A DNA stretch of 64,000 nt from Clostridium sp. AF37-5 (GTDB lineage Bacteria; Bacillota; Clostridia; Lachnospirales; Lachnospiraceae): NCBI RefSeq assembly GCF_003477605.1, contig NZ_QUDR01000001.1, positions 1 through 64,000 of the forward strand. Direction: 5' to 3'. Position 1 is the stretch's first letter; each line of letters starts with the position of its first letter. The notes under the pieces are model-generated. The model was not told where the DNA came from. It saw nothing but the letters and a program-made list of their open reading frames with translations, and searched no databases. The position numbers and the translations under genes are program-made. This document shows, in pieces, positions 15,891 through 25,193 of the stretch.

Positions 15891-17249
15891 ATGAAAACAA
15901 TATTAGTTGTAGATGATGATAAACTAAATCTTTCGGCAGCGCGGAAAGTGTTAAGTGGCGAATATAAGGTAATCCCTGTTGTGAGGGGAACACAGGTATT
16001 GTCTTATTTGGAAAATGAGGAATGTGACATGATTCTTTTGGATATCAGTATGCCGGAAATGGATGGCTTTGAACTGCTTAGAAAAATTCGGACGATGGAG
16101 AACGGTAAGGACATTCCCGTGATTTTTCTTACGGCTGATAATGATACCGAGACGGAGACCCGCTGTTTTAAAGAGGGGGCCATTGATTTTATTGTAAAAC
16201 CTTTTGTGCCGGCTGTTATGCAGTCAAGGATTGGAAGAGCACTTGAACTAGAAGAACTTCGGCGTGGTCTTGCAGATAAATTAGAGAAGAAAACTCGTGA
16301 AGTATCGGATATTAAAAGTAAATCTTATCAGGATGCCCTGACCGGGCTTTGGAATCGTGCCTATACAGAAAATGCTGTGAATGCAATGATTTCACAGGGG
16401 AAAAAAGGTGCTCTTTTTATGCTTGATATGGATAATTTTAAAGCAGTTAATGACAATTACGGTCACATTGCCGGGGATGAAACACTTAAAATATTTGCCG
16501 GCACTTTAAAGAAATTTGCAGGAGAAGGGGATGTTCTTTGTCGGATTGGCGGTGACGAGTTTATGATTTTTGTAAAGGATGTTACAGAAAAAAGTGAACT
16601 GGGCAGCCGTGCAGCAGAGATTATTTCCGGTTTTCAAAAGAAATTTGCCGAATTTGATTTTGAAACCGAGTGTTCCGTTTCGATTGGCATTGCGCAGACA
16701 CCGGAAGACGGAATGGAATTTAATAAACTTTACAACTCAGCAGATAAAGCGTTATACTATGTGAAGCAGAACGGAAAAAACGCATATCATTTTTTCAGTG
16801 ATAAGTTACAGAAGGAAAAAAGCCGTGCCGGAAAAATTGTTGATCTGAAGTATATTAACAGTTTAATGAGCCGTGCAGATGATGGACAGGGCGCGTATTT
16901 TCTTGATATAGACAGTTTTCATCATGTTTATAATTTTATCTGCCGTTTTGTAAAGAGAAACGAAAAGGATGTTCAAACCGTGTTATTTACGGTGAATGAG
17001 GAAAATCAGGAAATTGATGTGACAGAGATGGAACTGATTTTGGAGACCTTGGAGAAAGCAATTTATACGTCCTTGCGCAGGTCGGATGTATCGACGAGAT
17101 ATTCCAGTAAACAGATTGTGGTAATTCTTATGGATACGGACGAAGTAAATGGAAGTATGGTTGCGGATCGTATTTTGGATTGTTTTTATAAAATGTATTC
17201 GCATCAGGAGGTGCAGATCGATTATGACATCGCGTGCATCAGTCGATAG
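15891..17249 (+). CDS. Response regulator with GGDEF and degenerate GGDEF domains
   Basis: The 452-residue protein has a receiver domain (Asp51 in LLDISMPEMDG) and a linker helix. A GGDEF domain follows with the exact active-site motif GGDEF at residues 220-224 (DALTGLWNR at its start), so diguanylate cyclase activity is expected on phosphorylation. The last 130 residues repeat the GGDEF fold pattern (LRRSDVSTRYSS...VILMDT), with the signature replaced by Ser-Ser-Lys-Gln at 405-408, so that part should be inactive or regulatory. The gene follows the second kinase by 21 bases and overlaps the polymerase gene by 26 bases. It is the likely phosphorylation target of the two kinases. Confidence 0.88.
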   Translation: MKTILVVDDDKLNLSAARKVLSGEYKVIPVVRGTQVLSYLENEECDMILLDISMPEMDGFELLRKIRTMENGKDIPVIFLTADNDTETETRCFKEGAIDFIVKPFVPAVMQSRIGRALELEELRRGLADKLEKKTREVSDIKSKSYQDALTGLWNRAYTENAVNAMISQGKKGALFMLDMDNFKAVNDNYGHIAGDETLKIFAGTLKKFAGEGDVLCRIGGDEFMIFVKDVTEKSELGSRAAEIISGFQKKFAEFDFETECSVSIGIAQTPEDGMEFNKLYNSADKALYYVKQNGKNAYHFFSDKLQKEKSRAGKIVDLKYINSLMSRADDGQGAYFLDIDSFHHVYNFICRFVKRNEKDVQTVLFTVNEENQEIDVTEMELILETLEKAIYTSLRRSDVSTRYSSKQIVVILMDTDEVNGSMVADRILDCFYKMYSHQEVQIDYDIACISR

Positions 17250-18762
17250 AACTTATATTGCAATTGATTTAAAATCGTTTTATGCTTCTGTGGAATGTAA
17301 AGAACGAAATCGCGACCCACTTACTACAAATCTTGTGGTGGCAGATCAAACAAGGACAGAAAAAACAATTTGTCTTGCTGTTTCACCTGCTCTTAAAAGT
17401 TATGGAATACCGGGGCGGCCACGGCTTTTTGAGGTCGTTCAAAAGGTGAAAGAAGCAAATTATAAACGCCGGTATCAGGCACCGAATCGAACATTTCTAG
17501 GTGCCTCGGATGACAGTGTGGAACTAAAAAAAAATAAAACTCTTGCCATTGATTATATTGTGGCACCACCCAGAATGGCATATTATATGGAGTACAGCAC
17601 AAAAATTTACGATATTTATTTGAAGTACATTGCACCGGAGGATATGCATATTTACTCAGTGGATGAGGTGTTTGTGGATGTGACCGATTACCTTTCTACC
17701 TATGAAATGACGGCAAGAGAACTTGCCATGACAATGATACAGGATGTTCTCAAAACAACTGGGATTACAGCGACAGCAGGAATTGGTACCAACATGTATC
17801 TTTGTAAAATTGCGATGGATGTGGTGGCAAAACATATGGATCCGGATAAAAACGGGGTGCGGATTGCAGCGTTAAATGAGATGTCGTATCGGAAGCTCCT
17901 CTGGAATCACAGGCCGCTTACCGATTTTTGGCGTGTAGGTCCCGGCTATGCAAAAAAATTAGAAGCGAATGGGCTTTATACGATGGGCGATATTGCCAGA
18001 TGTTCCATTGGAAAACCGGATGAGCTATACAATGAAGAACTTTTGTACCAGTTGTTTGGTGTGAATGCGGAACTTTTGATTGACCATGCATGGGGGTATG
18101 AGCCGTGCACAATTCAGGATGTTAAGGCGTATAAGCCGGAGACGAACAGTGTGAGTTCCGGTCAGGTTTTGCAGTGTCCCTATGATTTTGATAAAGCGAA
18201 ACTGGTGGTAAAGGAAATGACGGATTTGATGGTGCTTGATTTGGTCGACAAAAGACTTGTTACAGATCAGATTGTACTCACGATAGGGTATGATATTGTA
18301 AACTTGACAGACCCATCAAGAAATCGAAGCTACAAAGGAGTTGTAACAACGGACCGTTATGGAAGAAAGGTGCCAAAACATGCACACGGGACAACTAATT
18401 TAAAAAGGCAGACATCATCCACTGCTATAATTATGGATGCAGTAATGGAATTATATGACCGGATTGTAGATAAAAAGTTATTGGTTCGCCGGATTACCAT
18501 TACAGCGAATAAGTTAGTGAGTGAGGATTTGGTGCAGGAGAAAGAAAGCTATGAGCAGCTACAGCTTTTTACGGATTATGAAGAAGTAAAACGGGGGCGC
18601 GAGAAAGAAGAGGCTGCTCTTGAAAAAGAAAAACGAATCCAGCATGCGATGCTTGATATTAAGAAAAAGTTTGGAAAAAATGCAATTTTAAAAGGAATGA
18701 ATCTGGAGGAAGGTGCAACTGCCAAAGATAGAAATTCACAGATTGGCGGACACAAGGCATAA
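17224..18762 (+). CDS. Y-family DNA polymerase (UmuC/UvrX-like)
   Basis: The 512-residue translesion polymerase shows metal-binding acids Asp15 (YIAIDLKSFYASVEC) and Asp147-Glu148 (YSVDEVFVD), then the helix-hairpin-helix and little-finger regions. The ATG at 17224 is chosen: AGGAGGTG lies about 11 bases upstream, within the end of the response-regulator gene. An earlier in-frame ATG at 17149 would add a stretch translated from the upstream gene. In Firmicutes, such polymerases pair with a YolD-like protein encoded just downstream, as here. What is unusual is co-transcription with a kinase/GGDEF system rather than a LexA-box promoter; none was seen. Confidence 0.92.
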   Translation: MTSRASVDRTYIAIDLKSFYASVECKERNRDPLTTNLVVADQTRTEKTICLAVSPALKSYGIPGRPRLFEVVQKVKEANYKRRYQAPNRTFLGASDDSVELKKNKTLAIDYIVAPPRMAYYMEYSTKIYDIYLKYIAPEDMHIYSVDEVFVDVTDYLSTYEMTARELAMTMIQDVLKTTGITATAGIGTNMYLCKIAMDVVAKHMDPDKNGVRIAALNEMSYRKLLWNHRPLTDFWRVGPGYAKKLEANGLYTMGDIARCSIGKPDELYNEELLYQLFGVNAELLIDHAWGYEPCTIQDVKAYKPETNSVSSGQVLQCPYDFDKAKLVVKEMTDLMVLDLVDKRLVTDQIVLTIGYDIVNLTDPSRNRSYKGVVTTDRYGRKVPKHAHGTTNLKRQTSSTAIIMDAVMELYDRIVDKKLLVRRITITANKLVSEDLVQEKESYEQLQLFTDYEEVKRGREKEEAALEKEKRIQHAMLDIKKKFGKNAILKGMNLEEGATAKDRNSQIGGHKA

Positions 18763-18788
18763 TCGGATCAGAAAAAGGAGGTCAGGAA

Positions 18789-19247
18789 ATGCTGAATAAT
18801 GAAATTAGTCATAAATACGATGACATTCTTTCTATGCCGCATCCCAATTCCAAAAATCATCCCCGCATGGCAAGAAGAGACCGGGCGGCGCAGTTTTCCT
18901 CATTTGCAGCACTGACCGGACATGAGGAGGCAATTTCCGAGACGGCTCGTTTGACGGATGAAAAAGCAGCACTTGGTGAAGATGTGATGGAGCGGCTTGA
19001 TTGGATTTTTATGCAGATAAAAGCCAAAATGAGTGAAAATCCTGAGGTGACGATCACATATTTTCTGCCGGATGAGAAGAAGGCAGGCGGGAGATATGAA
19101 AGTTATGCCGGTGTGGTAAAGAAAATGGATGAATATAAACGCGAATTGGTTTTTAACGACCATACGGTCATACCAATGCACCAAATTGTAAATATTGAGG
19201 CCGACTGGCTGGAAAGGAGTTCAAATGAAGACATTACTTGTGATTGA
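18789..19247 (+). CDS. YolD-like protein
   Basis: The 152-residue protein shows the YolD-like signature near the N-terminus (RMARRDRAAQFSSFAALTGH, then EAISETARLTDE). YolD-like proteins are regularly encoded with Y-family polymerases in Firmicutes and are thought to act as a UmuD-like partner, though the biochemistry is not settled. The ribosome site AAAGGAGG precedes the ATG. It lies 26 bases after the polymerase gene and overlaps the hydrolase gene by 23 bases. Confidence 0.85.
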   Translation: MLNNEISHKYDDILSMPHPNSKNHPRMARRDRAAQFSSFAALTGHEEAISETARLTDEKAALGEDVMERLDWIFMQIKAKMSENPEVTITYFLPDEKKAGGRYESYAGVVKKMDEYKRELVFNDHTVIPMHQIVNIEADWLERSSNEDITCD

Positions 19248-19755
19248 CATGCAGAATGATTTTATTAATGGAGCGCTGGGAACAAAAGAGGCGGAGGCAA
19301 TTGTGCCATTTGTAAAGGATAAAATTAAAGAATACCGGGAGGCAGGGAATCCGGTTTTTTTCACCCGTGATACGCATGGAGAGGATTATCTGGATACGCA
19401 GGAGGGAAAAAATCTGCCGGTGAAGCATTGTATCGAAGGAACTTTTGGGTGGCAGATTTCAGATGAGATTGGTTTTAGTGAGGACGATATGGTGTTTGAT
19501 AAAAATACATTTGGATATGATTGGTCGCAGGCGGTTTTGGCACAACCGGAATTGTTTTTTGGTGATGAAATCGAATTGATTGGGTTATGTACGGATATCT
19601 GTGTAATTTCAAATGCAATGGGATTAAAAACTGTATTTCCGGAAACTGTTATTTCCGTGGACGCAGCGTGCTGCGCGGGAGTGACAAAAGAGTCCCACGA
19701 AAACGCGCTGGCGTCCATGAAAATGTGTCAGATTCAGATAAAAAATTCACACTAA
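19225..19755 (+). CDS. Isochorismatase-family cysteine hydrolase, nicotinamidase-like
   Basis: The 176-residue enzyme has the catalytic triad Asp8 (LVIDMQNDF), Lys93 (VFDKNTFG) and Cys126 (LCTDICVISN). The order and spacing resemble nicotinamidase-like members that hydrolyse nicotinamide to nicotinate in NAD salvage. The metal-ligand set (DTHGEDYL) is present in part. The ATG at 19225 with GAAAGGAG upstream is chosen over an earlier in-frame ATG at 19195. It is the last gene of the run that starts with the histidine kinases. The exact substrate is not certain. Confidence 0.85.
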   Translation: MKTLLVIDMQNDFINGALGTKEAEAIVPFVKDKIKEYREAGNPVFFTRDTHGEDYLDTQEGKNLPVKHCIEGTFGWQISDEIGFSEDDMVFDKNTFGYDWSQAVLAQPELFFGDEIELIGLCTDICVISNAMGLKTVFPETVISVDAACCAGVTKESHENALASMKMCQIQIKNSH

Positions 19756-19759
19756 GTGA

Positions 19760-21352
19760 TTATGAAAGAATCTGTTTTAAGTCTTCCTCCGGGGTTGATA
19801 CTTTGGAAATGTGATACTCATCAATCAGATATTGCAGCACATTTTTTGAGAGGAAGGCTGGCAGTGTTGGTCCCAGATAAATATTTTTGATACCAAGGTG
19901 TAACAGGGTCAGCAGAATGCAGACAGCTTTTTGCTCGTACCAGGACAGAACCATCGACAAAGGAAGTTCATTGACATCACAATCGAATGCCTTTGCCAGT
20001 GCGATAGCAACCTGAATGGCAGAGTAGGCATCGTTGCATTGTCCCATGTCCATGATGCGGGGAAGTCCGCCAATTTCACCAAGGTCTAAGTCATTGAAAC
20101 GGTATTTTCCACAGGCAAGTGTCAAAATAACGGTGTCTTTTGGTGTCTGTTTTACAAATTCGGTATAATAATTTCTTCCCGGTCTTGCACCGTCACATCC
20201 GCCGACTAAGAAAAAGTGTCGGATGTCGCCGTTTTTTACAGCATCAATCACCTGGTCTGCAACACCAAGGACGGTTCCGTGTCCGAATCCGGTCATGACA
20301 TAGTGGCCGCCATTAATTCCGGTATTTTCTTTGTCTTTTGAATAGCCGCCAAGTGCCAGTGCTTTTTCGATAACCGGTGTAAAATCTTTGTCTTCACCAA
20401 TGTGTGTGACATTTGGGTAAGAAACGACTTCGGTTGTGAAAACGCGGTCAGCGTAACCAGGTTTCACAGGCATTAAGCAGTTGGTTGTAAATAAAAAGGC
20501 TGCCGGAACATTGTCAAATTCTTTTTGCTGGTTCTGCCATGCTGTTCCAAAATTTCCTTTCAAATGAGGATATTTTTTTAATTCCGGATAAGCGTGGGCA
20601 GGGAGCATTTCTCCGTGGGTATAGATGTTAATTCCTTTTCCTTCCGTTTGTTTAAGAAGCAATTCCAAATCTTTCAAATCGTGACCGCTTACAACGATAA
20701 AAGGTCCTTTTTCAACAGTCAGAGAAACCTTTGTCGGAACCGGAGTGCCATACGAGGTTGTGTTCGCACGGTCTAACAGTGCCATACATGCGAGGTTTAC
20801 CTCACCCGTTTCCATAACAACTGGGAGAAGATGCTCCATATCAAAATCATAGCTAATTACACAAAGTGCTTTATAAAAGAACTGATTGACGGTTTCATCT
20901 GTATAGCCAAGCATTTTTGCGTGGTATGCATAGGCTGACATGCCACGGATGCCAAAAAGGATAAGGGATTTTAATGAGCGGATATCTTCATCTGCTTCCC
21001 AAATTCGTTTCATGTCATAATTGTCGGTGTTTCCACATGGATTTTTGCATACGCTGCAATCCGGTACAATGATGTGTTTTTCTTCATTTACCCGCTGAAT
21101 CATTTCGCGCAGCGTATCATCGTTAAAGTTTACATTTGTAATGGTTGTAAAAAGACCTTCTATAATAATCTGATCCGTATTTTCCGTTTTTTTATTGTTT
21201 TCGCAGGCACGTGCCAAGCCAATCAGTGCTCCGGTTAATTCATCCTGAAGATTGGCAGTTTCGGCAGTTTTACCACATACGCCTGCACAACCGGTGCATC
21301 CGGCACATCCTGCGGTCTGTTCACATTGAAAACAAAACATTGAATTTGTCAT
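19760..21352 (-). CDS. hcp: Hydroxylamine reductase / hybrid cluster protein
   Basis: The 530-residue protein has a Cys-rich N-terminus (Cys7, 10, 16, 19, 22, 26) for the 4Fe-4S cluster, and later Cys/His/Glu positions typical of the hybrid 4Fe-2O-2S cluster (CSVCKNPCGN, LFTTNCLMPV, LVGGCDGARPGRNYY, TLACGKYRF). Hcp reduces hydroxylamine in vitro and protects against NO in several bacteria. It is transcribed convergently with the signalling operon, and only four bases separate the two stops. It is preceded by AAAGGAG. It is a single gene with no hcr reductase next to it. Confidence 0.95.
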   Translation of the reverse strand: MTNSMFCFQCEQTAGCAGCTGCAGVCGKTAETANLQDELTGALIGLARACENNKKTENTDQIIIEGLFTTITNVNFNDDTLREMIQRVNEEKHIIVPDCSVCKNPCGNTDNYDMKRIWEADEDIRSLKSLILFGIRGMSAYAYHAKMLGYTDETVNQFFYKALCVISYDFDMEHLLPVVMETGEVNLACMALLDRANTTSYGTPVPTKVSLTVEKGPFIVVSGHDLKDLELLLKQTEGKGINIYTHGEMLPAHAYPELKKYPHLKGNFGTAWQNQQKEFDNVPAAFLFTTNCLMPVKPGYADRVFTTEVVSYPNVTHIGEDKDFTPVIEKALALGGYSKDKENTGINGGHYVMTGFGHGTVLGVADQVIDAVKNGDIRHFFLVGGCDGARPGRNYYTEFVKQTPKDTVILTLACGKYRFNDLDLGEIGGLPRIMDMGQCNDAYSAIQVAIALAKAFDCDVNELPLSMVLSWYEQKAVCILLTLLHLGIKNIYLGPTLPAFLSKNVLQYLIDEYHISKVSTPEEDLKQILS

Positions 21353-21768
21353 GCGTTTTCGCTCCTTTGATTTGTTATTGTGAGCTTATTATAAAAAAAT
21401 TTAATTAAGAAATATGTTGTTATAACCACGTTTTTTTGACGCTTAACAGGAAATATTTGGTTGTATGCATTTGTTAAAACTATAAAATAAACACGTTTTT
21501 CTACAAAAGAGTAGTCGAAAGACTCTGTCTTTCCTTGCTATTGCCATTGCAAATCTTTATTTTTTAAGAAAATTAAATATTTTGATTGCACTGGCAGCTA
21601 TCTTTACGATGCTCTGTAAACGTACGGCAGGAATGCTTTCAAATTTCAGCACAAACACATCGGAAATTGATGGCATGAATGAAAGCACACAAGATGGTAG
21701 CACGTATCCGTACCTTGGCAAAGCAATTGCAGGATGGGCTTGCCATGTAAGTAAGGTAAGAGGAAAAG
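21353..21768. other. Intergenic region with no assignable gene
   Basis: About 415 bases lie between the hcp start and the arylsulfotransferase-like terminator. The hcp-proximal 100 bases are very AT-rich and should hold its promoter (TATAAT on the minus strand near 21385-21395). A small hairpin lies near 21505-21530 (AGAGT, GTC, GAAA, GAC, TCT). From 21540 to 21760 both strands have moderate-GC open stretches of 60-100 codons, but none has a ribosome site or a family I recognise. They may be the residue of a lost gene. Confidence 0.4.
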
Positions 21769-21815
21769 AAACTGCCGGTTCTAAGAACAAGAATTCTAAG
21801 AATCGGCAGTTTTTT
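21769..21815. terminator. Bidirectional-looking terminator
   Basis: AACTGCCG with GTTCTAAG on the left pairs with CTTAGAA-type sequence and CGGCAGTT on the right. A T run follows on the plus strand, and a weaker TTTCTTTT run on the minus strand. It ends the minus-strand arylsulfotransferase-like pair, whose last stop is at 21823. Confidence 0.65.
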
Positions 21816-21822
21816 GAGGGTA

Positions 21823-23403
21823 TTAGAAAATATCGTATTTATATTTCATCACGCGGTAGGCGTAACGTTTGGACTGGTAAGTGAAGGTACGAATCATTTT
21901 TCCATTTTTGTCATACTCGCCGTAGGTGTGGTTCATGCCGCTGCTGAATGTGATGTTTTCATCAAAATGCTGGACACTGCTGACAACACTGGAATAAGGA
22001 ACAGCAAATTTTTTTACAAGCCGGTAGGTCTTTTTCTTCTCATCCACCAGATATTTGTAGTAATAAGAAGCCTTTCCTTTTTTGTAGGAGCCGACGCCTT
22101 TATAACTTTTCCAACTGAATTTTGGAAGTGTTTTTGCACTGCCGAAATTGTTGTTGTACAGGTAGAGGTAATACTGCCCATTTGGGAGGGTATCATCTTT
22201 TTCTACAGTAATCGTATGCTGACCGGCATGTCCGACAAATTTGACACCGGTCCGCTTGAGAAGATACTTTGCAAGCGATGTCTTTTTGTAGAGGGAGCCG
22301 GAGTGGATGATGTACTTGATTTTCGGCTTTTTGTAAATATTGCTGACCTTTACCAAAGAACTTTCTTCCCGGCTGCTCACAATTAGTTCTCCATCATTAA
22401 TTAAATCTAAGGAATTTAAATGGAGCCAGTCAAGTTCAGTTCCTCCGTAGGTGTTTTTACCACCCTTTCGCTGAACATGTTTTTTTCTGGAAGCCGACAT
22501 AAGTTTTGCAAAATCAACTAATTTTTTTGTTTTTTTAGTTTTAATATCAACAGAAATAACAACGTCTTCAATTGTTTTTTTCTTCTTATCATTTACAAGA
22601 CACAGTAATTTTTTATGAGCCGCATCATACATAAAATCGTGGTGGAGTTCGTAACCTTTGAGAGAGATTTGTCTCACGATATGCCCTAAGCGGTTCATGA
22701 CGGCAAGTTTGTCAATATCATAAGAGAAAATCCAGTTGCCGTCTACGGTGAGAATTCGGTCGGTGCGGTAGCCATTCAGTGGTGTCAAGCCGCGGCTTGC
22801 ACCGTTGTTATCGTAATAGTAAATGTTGGTGGCATCTGATTTATCGTGTCCAAACATGGCATAGAAGCCGAGCGAGACGGCAGTTTTGCTTTTTCCGTTT
22901 TTCACTTTTTTGATTTTCGGAATCGCTTTTTCCTTTTTTGGTGTCGTTGAAAAGCGAACAGTCTTTTTCCGCTCATTTGCTGCATTATAGAAATTAATTT
23001 CTACTGTATTTTTTCTGCCGGCAGCGAGTCCCGGAATCAGATATTCGTGAGTTAGGCGCACATTTGCTTCCGATCCGCCTGCTAAAGTGCCAGAAACCGT
23101 TTCCGCACCTTTGGCTGTAATGGTGTACTTGGCGTAAAGTGGTTCTGTAGAAACCGCATAAAAGTAAATAGAGGTACTCAGTGTGCCATATGGATTTTTT
23201 ACTAACAGAGGGGCATCCAAAGTTCTTTTCCCCTTTTTCCATTTGGTCAGATAAGAAGTTGCTTCTCTTTGGTATTTGGTTGTATAAACGTTTTTCGTAC
23301 TGTGTTTGATAGTAAGTATTTTTGCCTGAGATTTTGTGGCACAAACGAGGGTGCCGCAAAACAGAAGGAAAAACATACTTACCAGTAGTTTCTTTTGTTT
23401 CAT
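21823..23403 (-). CDS. Secreted arylsulfotransferase (ASST)-like protein
   Basis: The 526-residue protein has an N-terminal signal peptide (LLVSMFFLLFCGTLVCA) and a beta-sandwich-like N-domain. A propeller-type ASST domain follows with conserved blocks: NGYRTDRIL, YELHHDFMYD, DWLHLNSLDLI, SSREESS, GHAGQHT and FSSGMNHTYGEYD. Arylsulfate sulfotransferases move sulfate between phenols through a catalytic His; the conserved His-His pair and GHAGQHT are candidates. It overlaps the upstream paralogue by four bases. Substrate unknown; sulfate handling elsewhere in the window is a possible but unproven link. Confidence 0.85.
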   Translation of the reverse strand: MKQKKLLVSMFFLLFCGTLVCATKSQAKILTIKHSTKNVYTTKYQREATSYLTKWKKGKRTLDAPLLVKNPYGTLSTSIYFYAVSTEPLYAKYTITAKGAETVSGTLAGGSEANVRLTHEYLIPGLAAGRKNTVEINFYNAANERKKTVRFSTTPKKEKAIPKIKKVKNGKSKTAVSLGFYAMFGHDKSDATNIYYYDNNGASRGLTPLNGYRTDRILTVDGNWIFSYDIDKLAVMNRLGHIVRQISLKGYELHHDFMYDAAHKKLLCLVNDKKKKTIEDVVISVDIKTKKTKKLVDFAKLMSASRKKHVQRKGGKNTYGGTELDWLHLNSLDLINDGELIVSSREESSLVKVSNIYKKPKIKYIIHSGSLYKKTSLAKYLLKRTGVKFVGHAGQHTITVEKDDTLPNGQYYLYLYNNNFGSAKTLPKFSWKSYKGVGSYKKGKASYYYKYLVDEKKKTYRLVKKFAVPYSSVVSSVQHFDENITFSSGMNHTYGEYDKNGKMIRTFTYQSKRYAYRVMKYKYDIF

Positions 23404-25061
23404 TGGATGGTCTCCTTTTCATAGTATACATCAGTAAAATCATATTTTATTACGCGGTAAGCGTATCGTTTTGCGGCATAAGTATATGTACAAATCATGT
23501 TTCCTTGTTTATCGTATTCGCCATAAGTGTGATCCATGCCGCTGCTGAATGTGATGTTATTTCCAATATAATTCACTCCGCTGACCACACTGGAATACGG
23601 AACAGAGAACTGCTGAACCAATTCGTATGTTTTTTGGTTTTCATCGACTAAATATTTGCAAAAATAGGAGGCAGTTCCTTTGCGGTAAGTGCCGACGCCC
23701 GGATAGAGGCTCCAGTCAAATTGAGGGAGTGTTTTGGCACTGCCAAAGTTATTATTGTACATAAACAAATAATATTGTCCGTTTGGCAGTGAAGCATCGT
23801 GTTCTACTGTAATCGTGTGCTGACCGGCATGTCCGACAAAGTTCCCTTTTTGTTTTAATAGCAGTTTTTCATATTTGGTTCCTTTATAAAGAGAGCCGCT
23901 GTGGATTAAGTAGTCAATGGAAGGATTCTCGTAAATATTATTGATTTTAATAATTACGCTTTCTTCCCGGCTGCTGAATACGGCATCTTTATCATTAATC
24001 ATATCCAGAGAATTCAAATGAAGCCAGTCAAGCTCGGTTCCGCCATATGTATTTTTTCCGCCTTTGCGTTGTACGGAGCGCTTTCTCATGGACTTCATCA
24101 TTTTCTCAAAATCGACCAGTTTTTTTATTTTTCCGGTTTCAATATTGACAGAAATCAAAACATCTTCAATTGTGTCTTTGTCGGTATCGTTGACAAGACA
24201 TAAAAGCTCATTTCGTTTTTCATCGTACATAAAGTCATGATGAAGTTCGTATTTGCCAAGAGAAAGTGTCTTTTCGACTTTTCCCAGTCGGTTGACAAAT
24301 GCAATGTCTGTGAGGCTGTAGGAGTAGACAAGTTTACCATCAATCGTTAAAATACGGTCGGTGCGGTAGTCATTCAATGGTGTTTTTCCCCGGCAGATAC
24401 CGTTATTGTCATAATAATAAATATTTTTTGCCTTAGATTTATCATGTCCCAAAACAGCAAAAAGTCCATCGGTCAAAGAAGATTTGCTATTCCCCTTTTC
24501 CACTTTGGTAATGGCAGGAATCTGTTTATCCTTTTTGAGTGTGACAGTATATTGATAGGTATGAATCAAATTGTTTCCTGCGTCATAAAAAGCAAGGGAA
24601 AAATGATTTTCAAGTCCCGGTGCCAGTCCGGTAATTAAGTATTCATGTGTTTTTGTTACGCCAGAATCGGAATCATTTTTCAAGCGGTGTTTTATCACGC
24701 TGCCATTGTTACAGGTCACTTCACAGACGACATAACTATCCTGTTCCGATACGCCGTAATAATAAAAGGAACCGGTATTTGTCCCATATGGATTCCAGAC
24801 AACAAGTGGATCTTCGATTGTGTAGGAATTATTGTTTCTCATATTTTGAAGCTGGTTGTCTGCTTCTGTCTGGTAAGCATCCTCATAAATATTTTTGCTT
24901 TGGTGTTTGATATCCTGAATCGGAAAATCTTCACTGACTAAACCGGTATGTTTTTTTTGCTCGATTTGTTTTTGTCTTATATAATGCCGATAGCAGAATA
25001 GGCAGACAAAACCGATTAAAAGAATACCAATGATGCTTATCCAAAGTGCTTTTCTTTTCAT
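23400..25061 (-). CDS. Membrane-anchored ASST-like paralogue
   Basis: The 553-residue protein is a close paralogue of the one encoded directly downstream, sharing all ASST blocks (DYRTDRIL, YELHHDFMYD, DWLHLNSLDMI, SSREESV, GHAGQHT, FSSGMDHTYGEYD). It differs at the N-terminus, where an uncleaved transmembrane helix at about residues 8-25 is followed by a Lys/Gln-rich stretch. One copy is thus likely anchored and the other secreted or processed. The tandem arrangement with a four-base overlap indicates duplication and co-expression. Confidence 0.85.
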   Translation of the reverse strand: MKRKALWISIIGILLIGFVCLFCYRHYIRQKQIEQKKHTGLVSEDFPIQDIKHQSKNIYEDAYQTEADNQLQNMRNNNSYTIEDPLVVWNPYGTNTGSFYYYGVSEQDSYVVCEVTCNNGSVIKHRLKNDSDSGVTKTHEYLITGLAPGLENHFSLAFYDAGNNLIHTYQYTVTLKKDKQIPAITKVEKGNSKSSLTDGLFAVLGHDKSKAKNIYYYDNNGICRGKTPLNDYRTDRILTIDGKLVYSYSLTDIAFVNRLGKVEKTLSLGKYELHHDFMYDEKRNELLCLVNDTDKDTIEDVLISVNIETGKIKKLVDFEKMMKSMRKRSVQRKGGKNTYGGTELDWLHLNSLDMINDKDAVFSSREESVIIKINNIYENPSIDYLIHSGSLYKGTKYEKLLLKQKGNFVGHAGQHTITVEHDASLPNGQYYLFMYNNNFGSAKTLPQFDWSLYPGVGTYRKGTASYFCKYLVDENQKTYELVQQFSVPYSSVVSGVNYIGNNITFSSGMDHTYGEYDKQGNMICTYTYAAKRYAYRVIKYDFTDVYYEKETIQ

Positions 25062-25088
25062 GCGTGTACTCCTTTTTATGTAATGATA

Positions 25089-25116
25089 GATTTAGTGTAA
25101 AAAATAATTATGTCAA
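25089..25116 (-). promoter_or_regulatory. Promoter of the ASST-like pair
   Basis: On the minus strand TTGACA (plus 25111-25116) is followed 16 bp later by TAAATC (plus 25089-25094), 28 bp upstream of the start codon. AAAGGAG precedes the ATG. Confidence 0.45.
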
Positions 25117-25143
25117 AACAATTTCAGGTAGGTGTTAGGGGGG

Positions 25144-25193
25144 ACTTTATTAGTTTCCGTAATTCTGCCGAATTACTGGAATCAAAATAGAGT
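25144..25193. repeat. Collapsed hairpin repeat with only the ends
   Basis: Fifty bases contain only the end motifs of the hairpin repeat family: TTTCCGTAATT, a CTGCCG loop, and AATTACTGGAATC. They are extended outwards by imperfect ACT(T/C)TATT flanks. The whole variable arm and core are missing. It shows that the end motifs behave as a unit, and that the inside can be lost. Confidence 0.7.

Noticed and set aside
21582..21884. Open frame of 100 codons on the plus strand and 77 on the minus strand
   Set aside because: No ribosome site and no recognisable family; the plus frame runs through a terminator and into the opposite-strand gene end.
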